A DNA stretch of 63,566 bases from a virus. Where the stretch lies: positions 1-63,566 of IMG/VR virus record IMGVR_UViG_3300025832_000008. One strand, written 5' to 3'. Shown here in pieces: positions 22,481 to 32,690 of this stretch; position 1 is the stretch's first letter, and every line of letters begins with the position of its first letter. The translations under genes were made by a program, and so were the position numbers. The notes beneath the pieces were generated by a model. The model did no database searches, was not told the DNA's origin, and was given only the letters and a program-made list of their open reading frames with translations.

Positions 22481-23893
22481 ATGGCATTAACACCAGCGGA
22501 TTATTCATTAATCCCTACTCAGCGAAAAACGTTGAGCGACGCGAACTGGATTGACTTCACATCAGGTGCAGGCAATGACTTTTCGCAACAATTCTTACCA
22601 GAAATCTATGAAGCAGAAGCTGAGAGATATGGTAATCGTACAGTATCTGGATTCCTTCGTATGGTTGGAGCAGAACTTCCTATGACTTCTGATCAAGTTG
22701 TTTGGTCTGAGCAAAACCGTTTGCATGTAGCTTATAAAGACAGCGCAACGGCTAACCAAGAGGTTGATCTTACTGGAGTAGCCGTGATGGGAGGTTCTAC
22801 TATCACACTTGGTACTGATTTGATTAACGTAGTTCGTGTTGGAGCAACGGTAGTTGTGGCTGACGCAGCAACAGGGCTTGTCACTGCGAAGTGTTACGTC
22901 AACGCTGTATCTGGTCAAACAATCACAGTTCAACCTTACGGAGCTGCTACTATGTCAGCTGCTGGATTTTCTGACGCGCCAGTTAACCTATTCGTATATG
23001 GCTCTGAATTTGCTAAAGGAACTGACACAATGGCTGGATCTGTATATCCTTCATTTACTCAGTTTAGCAATAAGCCAGTAATCATTAAAGATCACTATGA
23101 AGTATCAGGTTCTGATACAGCTCAGATTGGTTGGGTTGAAGTTACTGACGAAGGCGGAACATCAGGTTACCTATGGTACTTGAAAGGTGAAGGTGAAACT
23201 CGTCTACGATTCCAAGATTATCTTGAGATGACAGTTGTAGAAGGTGAGTTGAACTCTAACGCCAACTTGACAACTACAGGTATTGAAGGAACACAAGGTC
23301 TTTTCTCTGCTGTAGAATCAAGAGGTAACGTATTTACTAACTTTGCAGGTTCTACTGGAATAGCTGATTTTGATGCAATCCTTAAGCGATTGGACAAAGA
23401 AGGAGCTATTGAAGAGAATATGTTGTTCAACAATAGAGAGTTAACTCTTGAGTTTGATAATATGTTAGGCATTGTAAACGCTGCTTACTCAGGTGGTAGT
23501 TCTTACGGAGTATTTGAAAACAGCGAGGAAATGGCATTGAACTTAGGTTTTGCAGGTTTCCGTAGAGGTTCTTATGATTTCTACAAGTCTGATTGGAAAT
23601 ACTTAAATGATGCATCTACTCGTGGATCAATTGGTGATATTGAAGGTATCTTGATACCAGCAGGAACAACCACTGTATACGATCAAATGCTTGGAACTAA
23701 TATCCGTAGACCATTCTTACATACTCGTTACCGAGCTTCTGAAGCCGATGACAGAAGAATTAAGACTTGGTTGGTAGGATCTGTTGGAGGTCGACCTACT
23801 AATGGTTTTGACAATATGGAAGTTAACTTCTTGTCAGAGCGTTGTTTGGTTACTCAAGCGGCTAACAACTTTGTGTTGTTTAAGGCAGCTTAA
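22481..23893 (+). CDS. Major capsid protein, 470 aa
   Basis: Position after portal and scaffold, length, and a strong terminator-like hairpin right after it indicate the MCP. It begins MALTPADYSLIPTQRKTL, has an amphipathic N-terminal arm (FLPEIYEAEAERYGNRTVSG) and a beta-rich body with Gly-rich turns, consistent with an HK97 fold. Codon use is relatively GC-rich, as in highly expressed genes. Confidence 0.85.
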   Translation: MALTPADYSLIPTQRKTLSDANWIDFTSGAGNDFSQQFLPEIYEAEAERYGNRTVSGFLRMVGAELPMTSDQVVWSEQNRLHVAYKDSATANQEVDLTGVAVMGGSTITLGTDLINVVRVGATVVVADAATGLVTAKCYVNAVSGQTITVQPYGAATMSAAGFSDAPVNLFVYGSEFAKGTDTMAGSVYPSFTQFSNKPVIIKDHYEVSGSDTAQIGWVEVTDEGGTSGYLWYLKGEGETRLRFQDYLEMTVVEGELNSNANLTTTGIEGTQGLFSAVESRGNVFTNFAGSTGIADFDAILKRLDKEGAIEENMLFNNRELTLEFDNMLGIVNAAYSGGSSYGVFENSEEMALNLGFAGFRRGSYDFYKSDWKYLNDASTRGSIGDIEGILIPAGTTTVYDQMLGTNIRRPFLHTRYRASEADDRRIKTWLVGSVGGRPTNGFDNMEVNFLSERCLVTQAANNFVLFKAA

Positions 23894-23912
23894 TTATTAT
23901 TTTTTAATAAAT

Positions 23913-23948
23913 AACTTGAGGTCGCAATCTTGTGGCCTCAAGTTGTTT
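23913..23948 (+). terminator. Terminator or attenuator after the capsid gene
   Basis: AACTTGAGGTC pairs with GGCCTCAAGTT (11 pairs including one G-T), followed by GTTTTA. It would let capsid mRNA accumulate above downstream messages. Confidence 0.8.
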
Positions 23949-23981
23949 TAACTATTTATTTATTTATTATTATATTTTATC

Positions 23982-24857
23982 ATGGAGAAAAAAAGAACAA
24001 GTGCAACAACAAAGCCAGCGCCTACTAAAGCAGTAGAAAAAGAAACGGTTATAGAACAACCAGAACCTTTTAATGAATCACCAGTTGAAGATACTGTAGT
24101 TCATAGTAAAGACCCAGAGGCTGGATGGGAGGTCAAAGATCGTTCATATTACTTAATTGGCGATAAAAGCCCTATTAGTTATACATTACCTAGTAGACAC
24201 ACCACTAGGAAATCTTTATTGTACTATAATGAGGATACGAACGAACAAAAAGAAATTAGGTATGCTAGTAATCAAAAATCACCTTTTGCTGAAGACCAAG
24301 TAGGTCAAGTGACATTAGAACACATAGTTTTTGAAGGTGGCGCGATGAGTGTACCAAAGTCTAAACAAGCATTACAGAAACTAATGTCTTTATATCATCC
24401 ACTTTTAAACAAGATATATAGAGAACATGATCCAGTTGAAAATGCTGAAGATGATATGGATATTCTTGATATGGAATTTGAAGCGATGTCAGCAGCTAGA
24501 GAAATGGATATTGATTATGCAGAAGCTATAATGAGAGTAGAGATTGGGTCTAAGGTTAATAAGATGAGCTCTAAGGAAATTAAAAGAGACTTATTACTGT
24601 TAGCACGAAGAGATGCAAGATTGTTTTTAGCGTTAGCTAATGACGATAATGTTCAACTTAGAAATGTAGCAATTAGAGCTACTGAAGTCGGTATAATTAA
24701 GCTATCACAAGACCAACGTACATTTACATGGGCTAGTAATGGTAGAAAATTAATTACCGTTCCTTTTGATGAACATCCTTATTCTGCAATGGCAGCATAT
24801 TTTAAGACAGATGAAGGTATGGAAGTATTCTCCTCTATTGAGAAGAAACTTACATAA
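23982..24857 (+). CDS. Head-associated protein of unknown function, 291 aa
   Basis: Pro/Thr/Lys-rich disordered N-terminus (~1-45), then DPEAGWEVKDRSYYLIGDKSP, and a helical C-terminal half (DLLLLARRDARLFLALANDD). It lies between the capsid and connector genes, flanked by hairpins on both sides, so it is its own expression unit. Probably a head or neck component. Confidence 0.65.
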   Translation: MEKKRTSATTKPAPTKAVEKETVIEQPEPFNESPVEDTVVHSKDPEAGWEVKDRSYYLIGDKSPISYTLPSRHTTRKSLLYYNEDTNEQKEIRYASNQKSPFAEDQVGQVTLEHIVFEGGAMSVPKSKQALQKLMSLYHPLLNKIYREHDPVENAEDDMDILDMEFEAMSAAREMDIDYAEAIMRVEIGSKVNKMSSKEIKRDLLLLARRDARLFLALANDDNVQLRNVAIRATEVGIIKLSQDQRTFTWASNGRKLITVPFDEHPYSAMAAYFKTDEGMEVFSSIEKKLT

Positions 24858-24877
24858 TATGTGATTATACTTTATAG

Positions 24878-24904
24878 GGTAGGTTACCGATTTGGTGACC
24901 TACC
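24878..24904 (+). terminator. Hairpin after the 291-aa gene
   Basis: GGTAGGTTACC and GGTGACCTACC pair with one G-T. The following TCTATAATT is a poor U-tract, so it may attenuate or protect mRNA rather than terminate. Confidence 0.55.
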
Positions 24905-24927
24905 TCTATAATTAACAAAATACTAAA

Positions 24928-25944
24928 ATGGCAGTAAGCGTTGATAAGGTTTATAAAACTGTATTACTAATAATGAATAAAGAGCAGAGAGGCTCAGCTA
25001 CGCCAGATGAAATGGCAAAAGTTGGTACTCTTGTTCAGCGTGAAATATTCGAAGGTTATGTAGAAGATCTTAACCAATTAGTACGTGTTCCACAAACAGA
25101 TACTGACTATGCTGACCGTGTAGCTAACATAGATGAAAAGCTAGCCGAATTTAAAAGATTTGATAGCGCTACATACGATAACGCTACAACACCACTAACA
25201 CCTTACTTCACTTTACCAGCAAATCTTTATAGGCTAGGCGTAGCACATTATACTGGTAATAACAGTATGATAAAAGAATTACAAAGACTACAGCGTGGTG
25301 AATTTTACAATATACAAAGATCTAAACTAACAGCTTCTACAAAGCAATTTCCAACGTGTTTATACGAAAACGATAAACTATACGTATCACCTAGCAGTAT
25401 ACAATCATCAGTAGGAGTTGATTACCTTAAAAAACCAGATGATGTTCGTTGGGGATATAGTAAAGGTTCACTTGGTCAATTCATCAACGATCCAACAGTT
25501 TACGGTGCTGACCTAATAAACACAGGAGAAGGTACATTAACATCTAGTTTAACAACTTTAACAGATGGTATACCAGGCACATACACAGCGCCAGTTATTA
25601 CCACAAGTGGTTCTGGTACTGGATTAGTTTTATCAGTTGATGTAACATCTACAACAAACGCCTCCGTTACAGTCACAACAGCTGGAACTGGTTACGCGGT
25701 AGGTGATACAGTAAACTTTGCTGGTGGAGTAATATCAACAAGTCCAGCCGTTATAACGCTACAGTCTAGCGATTTTAATGCAAACAGCACATACGGTACA
25801 ACTAACTTTGAATTACATACTTCAGAGCAAACGGATATTATACTAAGAGTATTAATGTACTTTGGAATAATCATACGTGATCCTCAGATAATTCAAGGCG
25901 CAACGCAGCAAATACAACAAGACGAAATAAACGAAAAAAGATAA
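24928..25944 (+). CDS. Head-tail connector/adaptor-type protein, 338 aa
   Basis: Helical N-terminal half (VYKTVLLIMNKEQRGSATPD...) typical of neck adaptors in Bacteroidota podoviruses. A ~75-residue beta insert lies at about 205-285 (VTVTTAGTGYAVGDTV). The same kind of insert occurs in the tail proteins at 27136 and 30674. C-terminal helix with QQIQQDEINEKR. Role assigned from order after the capsid and before the tail hub. Confidence 0.6.
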   Translation: MAVSVDKVYKTVLLIMNKEQRGSATPDEMAKVGTLVQREIFEGYVEDLNQLVRVPQTDTDYADRVANIDEKLAEFKRFDSATYDNATTPLTPYFTLPANLYRLGVAHYTGNNSMIKELQRLQRGEFYNIQRSKLTASTKQFPTCLYENDKLYVSPSSIQSSVGVDYLKKPDDVRWGYSKGSLGQFINDPTVYGADLINTGEGTLTSSLTTLTDGIPGTYTAPVITTSGSGTGLVLSVDVTSTTNASVTVTTAGTGYAVGDTVNFAGGVISTSPAVITLQSSDFNANSTYGTTNFELHTSEQTDIILRVLMYFGIIIRDPQIIQGATQQIQQDEINEKR

Positions 25945-25947
25945 TAG

Positions 25948-27132
25948 ATGCAAATTCCAGGAACAGGTTTAATAAGCGAGACTAACGAGGAATACTACGT
26001 TGGTCAAAAAGTATTTTCACTAACCGCTAGCCCTGTAAGTGAGTTTACAACTACGTTTAATACTGACCTAACAGACACTGTACCAGGTGAATACCCAAAT
26101 AATTACTATCTACAAACTAGTAGTGACTTAGGTGTTACATGGGTAACCGTTAGCTCTGAGGTTAAAACAGGGTCAACAAAAATAATCGTTAGTGGCACTA
26201 ACGCTGTTCCTGTTCCACTTGATAACACCGGCACAGTAGATTTTGTTAGAGTTGTTTTATTTGAAACAGCGGCACAGAATAATTATGGTGGTTATGAGTA
26301 CATAAAATTAGATGACATTGTAACTAACTTCTTAATTGCTTACGTTGGCGCTGGTAAACTCGTACCAAACGTTAAGAGAACAGATGTATTGTTCTTTGCC
26401 AAAAGAGGTTTACAGGAATTTAGTTATGATACTATAAATAGCATAAAATCTTTAGAATACATTGTATCACCAAGTTTAAGTGTTCCATTACCACAGGACT
26501 TTGTTAGTCACGTTCAAACATCTTATACTGATTCAGCTGGTATCAAGCATATTATATACCAAGCAAATCAACTAACTGTAAATCCTTCATCAACTCCACA
26601 ACAAGATCTCTCAGGTCAGTTTGTACAAGATGATTATGGAAAAAATATAGAAGATTCTTCTAGAACTGAAACAAATTGGAAAGAAAATAATCCAAGTAGC
26701 GTAACGGGTATATTTAACGATATAAGTCCAGACTATAACTACTGGGGTTATAATCAAATTAATAGAGGAGAGAGATACGGTGGTAGCCCTGAGTTCATGC
26801 AACAAAATGGTTGGTTTACAATCAATAAAAGAACTAATTGCTTCAACTTCTCAAATGATTTAGCTCAAGCTAACATCGTTACAGAATACGTTACTGATGG
26901 ATTAGCTTACGACGAAGACACACGTGTGCCTAAGATGGCCGAAGAAGCCATGTATGCGCATATATTATATATGATAATTTCGACGCGATCTGGACAGCCT
27001 GAGTATGTTGTACAAAGATTGAAAAAAGATAGATCAGCTAAACTACGTAATGCTAAAATAAGATTATCGCCAATAGGTATAGCAGAACTTACTAGAATAA
27101 TGAGAGGGAAATCTAAATGGATTAAACACTAA
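25948..27132 (+). CDS. Tail tubular/neck-type structural protein, 394 aa
   Basis: Begins MQIPGTGLISETNEEYYVGQ. A beta-rich N-terminal domain (~1-125) is followed by an alpha-rich domain from DDIVTNFLIAYVGAGKLVPN, ending in basic RGKSKWIKH. Gene order suggests a nozzle or ring protein between portal and tail hub. Starts 3 bp after the previous stop. Confidence 0.55.
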   Translation: MQIPGTGLISETNEEYYVGQKVFSLTASPVSEFTTTFNTDLTDTVPGEYPNNYYLQTSSDLGVTWVTVSSEVKTGSTKIIVSGTNAVPVPLDNTGTVDFVRVVLFETAAQNNYGGYEYIKLDDIVTNFLIAYVGAGKLVPNVKRTDVLFFAKRGLQEFSYDTINSIKSLEYIVSPSLSVPLPQDFVSHVQTSYTDSAGIKHIIYQANQLTVNPSSTPQQDLSGQFVQDDYGKNIEDSSRTETNWKENNPSSVTGIFNDISPDYNYWGYNQINRGERYGGSPEFMQQNGWFTINKRTNCFNFSNDLAQANIVTEYVTDGLAYDEDTRVPKMAEEAMYAHILYMIISTRSGQPEYVVQRLKKDRSAKLRNAKIRLSPIGIAELTRIMRGKSKWIKH

Positions 27133-27135
27133 AAC

Positions 27136-30100
27136 ATGCCAGAAGTTAGAAATGTCTTCCTTAAAGGGAAGATGAATAAAGACGTAAACCCTAGGTTACT
27201 ACAGACTAATGAGTATATAGATGCTAGAAATATATCTATTAACGATTCAATTGGTGGTAATTCAGGTTTAGCTGAGAATGTTAATGGTAATACACTGCTA
27301 ACTAATTTTGGTCTATCTGATGATAGTTTAGAAATAACAGGTATGTGTATTGATTCTGCTAATGATAGAATAATAGCATGCTTAACTAATTGGAACGATA
27401 CATCCTCGGATGGTATATCTAACTTTGCTTCAACTAGCTCGTCGCACTATATATGCATGTATGATAATAACGAAGATGCTAGTTATATATTAGTTACTGG
27501 TAGTTTTTTAAACTTCAGTAAAACCAAGCAGGTTATTAATATGCATGTTTTAGAAGATTTGCTTTTTATATCTGATGATAGAAACCAACCTAGGAAAATA
27601 AATATTAAAACAGCTAAAGCTAATCCAAGTTATTATTTCAAAGAAGAACATATATCTGTAGCTAAGTATTATCCATTTAAACCAGCTAAGGTTGCTAAGC
27701 TTACTGGAGATGGTGATTTATTGATAAACTCAGAACTACTAATAACAACTAACCAGAATAATTTAACAACAGGTACTTATACTAGCATATCACCATCCGC
27801 TACAAGTGGCTCAGGTGTTTCCGCTTCTTTTACAGTTGAAGTTATTGCTAATGCTGTTACTGAGGTTAAGGTAACCGGCGTTGGTTCTAATTATAGTATA
27901 GGTGATACAATAACTATTGCTGGAACAGATCTAGGTGGTTCTATAAATGATGTAGTTGTAACTATATTAATGGAGAACATGAAACACGAACCTACAATGA
28001 AGGATTGTGTTTCTGAAACATTACCAGCATCTGTAACGGCTACCGCTGCTGCTAATTTAACTTTAACGCCTGGTGGTGGTGGTACTGTTTTTATCACTAC
28101 TGGTATAAATTCTAATTGGAAAGGAGCTCAAATAACAGCTAATAATATAGATGTATCTAATAATGTTATAGTTCAGCCTGCATACGCTGGTTCAGCTAAT
28201 TTAGCTCTTAAGAACAATGGATCATCAATTGTTAGTATAAGTATTGGTGACACTATAGTAGTAGGAGCTAATCCAGATTACAATGCCAGCTACGATGGTG
28301 ATTCTGATTTTCTTTCTGATAAGTTTATTAGATTAAGCTATAGGTTTAAGTATGACGATGGAGAGTACTCTGTGATAGCACCATTTACTCAACATGTGTT
28401 TATACCCAAACAAGATGGCTACTTTATAGATGAGACATTTCCAACAGATGTAACCACTGATGGAAGTGATGAGAATAAAGCTATAAAAAGTACTATAATA
28501 GCTTTCTTTGAAAACAAGGTTAATTGCACTCAGTTAGTAATAGATCTACCTGAGGGTGTATTAACTCCAGCTAATTTATATAGTGAGTTAAAAGTAACAG
28601 ACATTGACATTTTATATAAAGAATCAGACGGTATATCTATAAAAGTATTAGACACAATAACAAAAGATGAACTAGCCGGGCAAACAAATGAGTATCAATA
28701 CTTGTATCAATATAACGGAAGCTCACCTGTAAGAGTATTACCTGATAAAGAAGTATCAAGAGCATCTGATAAAGCACCACTAAGAGCAAAGGCGCAAGAA
28801 ATATCTGGCAATAGAGTAATGTATGGAAACTACATTGCTAGAAGTTCAAGACCTAGTAGATTAAACTACAATGTATTATCTGGTAATAAGGAAGACTTTG
28901 GTGTATCAAATTCTATAAACGAATTACAATACCCTAATCATTCCTTAAAGCAAAACCGTTCTTACAAAGTTGGCGTTGTTTTATGTGATAAGTTTGGTAG
29001 ACAGTCAGATGTGATAACTTCTGATAATTCTATTGTATATAACCCATATAGAACATCTACAACTGATTTCATAACATCTACAGATACTTGGTTTGGTGAC
29101 TCTATTAAAATAGTTTGGAATAATATTATACCTAGTGAGATAAGCGAAAGTGGGTATGTTGGATTATATTCAGCGACTAATCCACTTGGTTGGTATAGTT
29201 ATAAAGTAGTTGTACAACAAAAGGAGCAGGATTACTATAACATATTCTTACCTACAATATTAAATAATTTTCCAGCAACAACACCAACAACTAGCGATGA
29301 AGTTGCTCATGTTACATTATTTAGTGATAATATAAACAAAGCACCTAGAGATTTGAGAGAAGTTGGTGCTCAAGATATAACATACTCTAGTTCAGTAGAT
29401 CTTTATGGTAGAGTACATAATACAAACTACTCAACTACACGTAGTAGTAATATTCAATATTTTCCAGATTCGATACCAGACAAGTTAGTTAAAATAGGCG
29501 TTAGGGATGACATAGGATTAGGTACAACAGAAAGCGGTGATCCATATGATGTTTCGCCGTTTTACAGCATACCAACTGGGCCAAGCGGAGCTACTGGTTA
29601 TGGCGCTGAAATAAAAGGTGCTAATCCATTTATAGGTCAAGTATCTACAAGAAAAAGTATAGGTGCAACTGGTGGCTCTGGAACTAATGTTACATATAAT
29701 ACAACTAGACTCAATGTTTATGAAACAGCACCTTTCTACTCTGAAATAGATATTTTTTACGAAACAAGTACATCTGGATTAATATCTGATTTAAATACAT
29801 ATATACTAAATAGTGCTAGTGAATTTCAACCTGCAAGTATATCTGATTGGAGTTTCGAACTAAAAGAAGACGCTATACCATCTAGTGATGTTACACCTGC
29901 TTGGTTTGATGTTGTTAATACAGAAGGAGTTAGTTTAGCAAGTGCTTCTTTAGTTGGTCAACTATTATCAGTTAAAAATGGTGTAAACGCTGATGTGACA
30001 AATAAATTCGTACTAGAGCAAGACTCTGGAACGTTTAAGTTCAAAGTAAAAATAGCTAGTAATTCTTACTTTACATATACATCAGGTAGTAATTATTCGG

Positions 30101-30672
30101 ATAACTATAAGTTTACTTTTAGCTTTACAAATACAAATAGTGGAGTTAATTATACAAGTAGCTTTATAATAGATTATCCAAACCTTTTAGATAATATCGA
30201 ACCTACATTTACCGGTTCATCACCTTTTAATGCTGGTAACAAAAATGAAGTTCCAACACCAGTTGGTCAATGGAACGATATTATATATTTAGATGGTCAA
30301 AATGGTAGTGCAATACCAACTACAACTTATAAGAAACTTGGTTTAATATGGGAGATAACGTCTGTACTATTCTACTGGCCGCATATTGGCACTTATGCTA
30401 ATTATCAAAGTGGTACACCTATAAGCGAATACTTAAGAATAGCAAATACAGCGTTTCAAACATATACTAACATAGCCGAAACACTACAATATGATGATAG
30501 CTTTGTATGTGTAAATACTAACGCTACAAACTCAGCTGATTTGTATAATAATTATTTTGCTAGAACAGATACTGATTTTAGAGTAAACCTAAGACTAAAG
30601 GATGCTAGTGGCGGTACTGGTTCGTTAAACACTACAGCTAGAGTAGATTTTACATTAAAAAGAACAGATTAA
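27136..30672 (+). CDS. Tail hub/stabilization protein, 1178 aa
   Basis: N-terminus KGKMNKDVNPRLLQTNEYIDARNI is the hallmark start of the long stabilization proteins (P22 gp10-like) of Bacteroidota podoviruses and crAss-like phages. Beta-propeller-like repeats follow (DDRNQPRKIN, RVMYGNYIARSSRPSRLNYN). A shared beta insert (~residues 210-275, VTEVKVTGVGSNYSIGDT) interrupts it. It probably forms the tail hub below the portal. Confidence 0.72.
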   Translation: MPEVRNVFLKGKMNKDVNPRLLQTNEYIDARNISINDSIGGNSGLAENVNGNTLLTNFGLSDDSLEITGMCIDSANDRIIACLTNWNDTSSDGISNFASTSSSHYICMYDNNEDASYILVTGSFLNFSKTKQVINMHVLEDLLFISDDRNQPRKINIKTAKANPSYYFKEEHISVAKYYPFKPAKVAKLTGDGDLLINSELLITTNQNNLTTGTYTSISPSATSGSGVSASFTVEVIANAVTEVKVTGVGSNYSIGDTITIAGTDLGGSINDVVVTILMENMKHEPTMKDCVSETLPASVTATAAANLTLTPGGGGTVFITTGINSNWKGAQITANNIDVSNNVIVQPAYAGSANLALKNNGSSIVSISIGDTIVVGANPDYNASYDGDSDFLSDKFIRLSYRFKYDDGEYSVIAPFTQHVFIPKQDGYFIDETFPTDVTTDGSDENKAIKSTIIAFFENKVNCTQLVIDLPEGVLTPANLYSELKVTDIDILYKESDGISIKVLDTITKDELAGQTNEYQYLYQYNGSSPVRVLPDKEVSRASDKAPLRAKAQEISGNRVMYGNYIARSSRPSRLNYNVLSGNKEDFGVSNSINELQYPNHSLKQNRSYKVGVVLCDKFGRQSDVITSDNSIVYNPYRTSTTDFITSTDTWFGDSIKIVWNNIIPSEISESGYVGLYSATNPLGWYSYKVVVQQKEQDYYNIFLPTILNNFPATTPTTSDEVAHVTLFSDNINKAPRDLREVGAQDITYSSSVDLYGRVHNTNYSTTRSSNIQYFPDSIPDKLVKIGVRDDIGLGTTESGDPYDVSPFYSIPTGPSGATGYGAEIKGANPFIGQVSTRKSIGATGGSGTNVTYNTTRLNVYETAPFYSEIDIFYETSTSGLISDLNTYILNSASEFQPASISDWSFELKEDAIPSSDVTPAWFDVVNTEGVSLASASLVGQLLSVKNGVNADVTNKFVLEQDSGTFKFKVKIASNSYFTYTSGSNYSDNYKFTFSFTNTNSGVNYTSSFIIDYPNLLDNIEPTFTGSSPFNAGNKNEVPTPVGQWNDIIYLDGQNGSAIPTTTYKKLGLIWEITSVLFYWPHIGTYANYQSGTPISEYLRIANTAFQTYTNIAETLQYDDSFVCVNTNATNSADLYNNYFARTDTDFRVNLRLKDASGGTGSLNTTARVDFTLKRTD

Positions 30673-30673
30673 T

Positions 30674-32677
30674 ATGGCTATAACTAGAGAAGTAACTTAC
30701 TTTAATTCTTTTGCCGTAAAGAGGGTTGTTGAAGACAATGGCCTTGGTTTTCAAGGCAAAGCTGTATGGCCTGCTTTATCTTGGAATCCATATGGTTATC
30801 CAGCATTCCCATTAACAGCTGACCCTGCGTACGTTAATTTTGGTTGGTATGTTGAAGAGTCTAGAATAAGAGGAGGATATAACAATACGCAAGTTGATCT
30901 AGGAGTTAGAGCATATATAACAGAGACTGATGATACAGAAAAGCAAGTTGGAAGTGGTATAATATATTCTGGTATATATAACTCTCTTACTGGATTTAAC
31001 GAAACAAATGTGTTTTCCACTGGAGACATGATTGAAAAACAATTAGATCCAAGGTATGGAGATATACAAAAAATGTTTACATACGATACTAACCTGATTG
31101 TGTGGCAAAACGACAAGGTACATAGAGCGTTGATAGATAAAGACGCATTGTATACTGCTGCTGGTAATGCTTCTTTAACATCGTCAAATAATGTTATAGG
31201 TCAAATCACTCCTTATTCTGGTGAATGGGGTATTAGTGAAGACCCATTGTCATTTGCGTTTAAAGGATTTAGGATATACTTCACAGATAGATCAAGAGGA
31301 GTTGTTTTAAGATTATCTAGAGATGGTATCACAGAAATAAGTAATTATGGTATGCATGATTTCTTTAGAGATGAGTTATCAAAGATTAATGATAATGATA
31401 CTATATCTTCTATTGGTTTGATAATGAAGACTGGTAATGCTGAAGCTACGAATGTTGGTGTATTTCCAACTGACTCTGTGGTTGTTGCGGACTACATTGT
31501 CGACACTGTCGACGATATAGAACTTGGTATGACATTACTATTCTCTCTATATGGAAACCAAGGAGATGTTATACATAGTATTCAAAATGTAGGATCTTTA
31601 ACTGGTGATTTAACTGCACAGATAACTAGTAATACAACTGGTTTAGCTAATGGCACGTATATTGGTGTTGTTCCAGATTCTAATAGAAGTGTTTATGGTC
31701 AAAAAGCATTATCTGGTGGAGTTGATCCAGAAGTTACAGTAACAGTTGCCGGTGGCATTGTCACTGCTATTGTAGTTACAAGTGGTAGTATATTGTACTC
31801 CGCAGGAGATGTATTAACTCTTAATGGTGGCGATATTGGTGGTACAGGTGCTAACGATGTAGAGATAACACTTGTTGAAGCTAATTTAACAAGCATATCA
31901 ACAACACAAAAAAGAATAGTATTTAATAAAATACTTTACAACCTAAGCGGTGGATTAGCAGTTCCACCTTTATTAACTGTTACTTTTTATAAAAATATAA
32001 AGGATAAGATAGTTGGTGGTTTTGATGACTATGTTGATAAATATGTGTTATCGATACAAGACTCTAGTGAAGGCACTTACAATACGCTAACATTTAATGA
32101 TGACAATAATGCTTGGACTAGTTTCTGGGATTACGAGCCATCATTTATGTCTACTATTAATAACGTTTATTTTACTTGTTATACAAATAAAATATGGAGA
32201 CATTATGCTATTGATAAAGGAAAAAACTATAGTGAGTTTTACGGTATACTTTATCCTTCTTCAATACAGTTTGCTTTTAATCCAACGATTCAATATGCTA
32301 AAGTTTTTAATACTATAGGATATGAAGGTAGTAACGGTTGGAATGTACAGAATATTTTAAGTGATCCTAACGGTGTTCAAGATACGGGTTTATCATATAA
32401 TGATACTTCTATTTTTATTAATAGCTATGAAGAGGGACAATACATTGAAAACGGCATAACTTATAGAGCTGGTTTCAATAGAAAAGAAAATAAATATATG
32501 TGTGATATTATCAATGATACTATCACTAGACCTGGAGAGGTTGTTTTTGGAGAACAAATGTCAGGTATTAAAGGTTACTATGTTACTGTTACTATGCAGA
32601 CTGATAATACTACGGATCTTGGTGGTCTTAAAAGTATATTCGCTGTATCAGGTAATCATGTACTTTCGTTAAATTAA
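30674..32677 (+). CDS. Tail structural protein, beta-rich, 667 aa
   Basis: Begins MAITREVTYFNSFAVKRVVE; propeller-like segments (MFTYDTNLIVWQNDKVHRAL, GFRIYFTDRSRGVVLRLSRD). A shared beta insert lies at ~320-400 (GTYIGVV...VTAIVVTSGSILYSAGD). Together with the 1178-aa protein it likely builds the short tail. C-terminus GLKSIFAVSGNHVLSLN. Confidence 0.65.
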   Translation: MAITREVTYFNSFAVKRVVEDNGLGFQGKAVWPALSWNPYGYPAFPLTADPAYVNFGWYVEESRIRGGYNNTQVDLGVRAYITETDDTEKQVGSGIIYSGIYNSLTGFNETNVFSTGDMIEKQLDPRYGDIQKMFTYDTNLIVWQNDKVHRALIDKDALYTAAGNASLTSSNNVIGQITPYSGEWGISEDPLSFAFKGFRIYFTDRSRGVVLRLSRDGITEISNYGMHDFFRDELSKINDNDTISSIGLIMKTGNAEATNVGVFPTDSVVVADYIVDTVDDIELGMTLLFSLYGNQGDVIHSIQNVGSLTGDLTAQITSNTTGLANGTYIGVVPDSNRSVYGQKALSGGVDPEVTVTVAGGIVTAIVVTSGSILYSAGDVLTLNGGDIGGTGANDVEITLVEANLTSISTTQKRIVFNKILYNLSGGLAVPPLLTVTFYKNIKDKIVGGFDDYVDKYVLSIQDSSEGTYNTLTFNDDNNAWTSFWDYEPSFMSTINNVYFTCYTNKIWRHYAIDKGKNYSEFYGILYPSSIQFAFNPTIQYAKVFNTIGYEGSNGWNVQNILSDPNGVQDTGLSYNDTSIFINSYEEGQYIENGITYRAGFNRKENKYMCDIINDTITRPGEVVFGEQMSGIKGYYVTVTMQTDNTTDLGGLKSIFAVSGNHVLSLN

Positions 32678-32690
32678 AATATAGGTAAAT

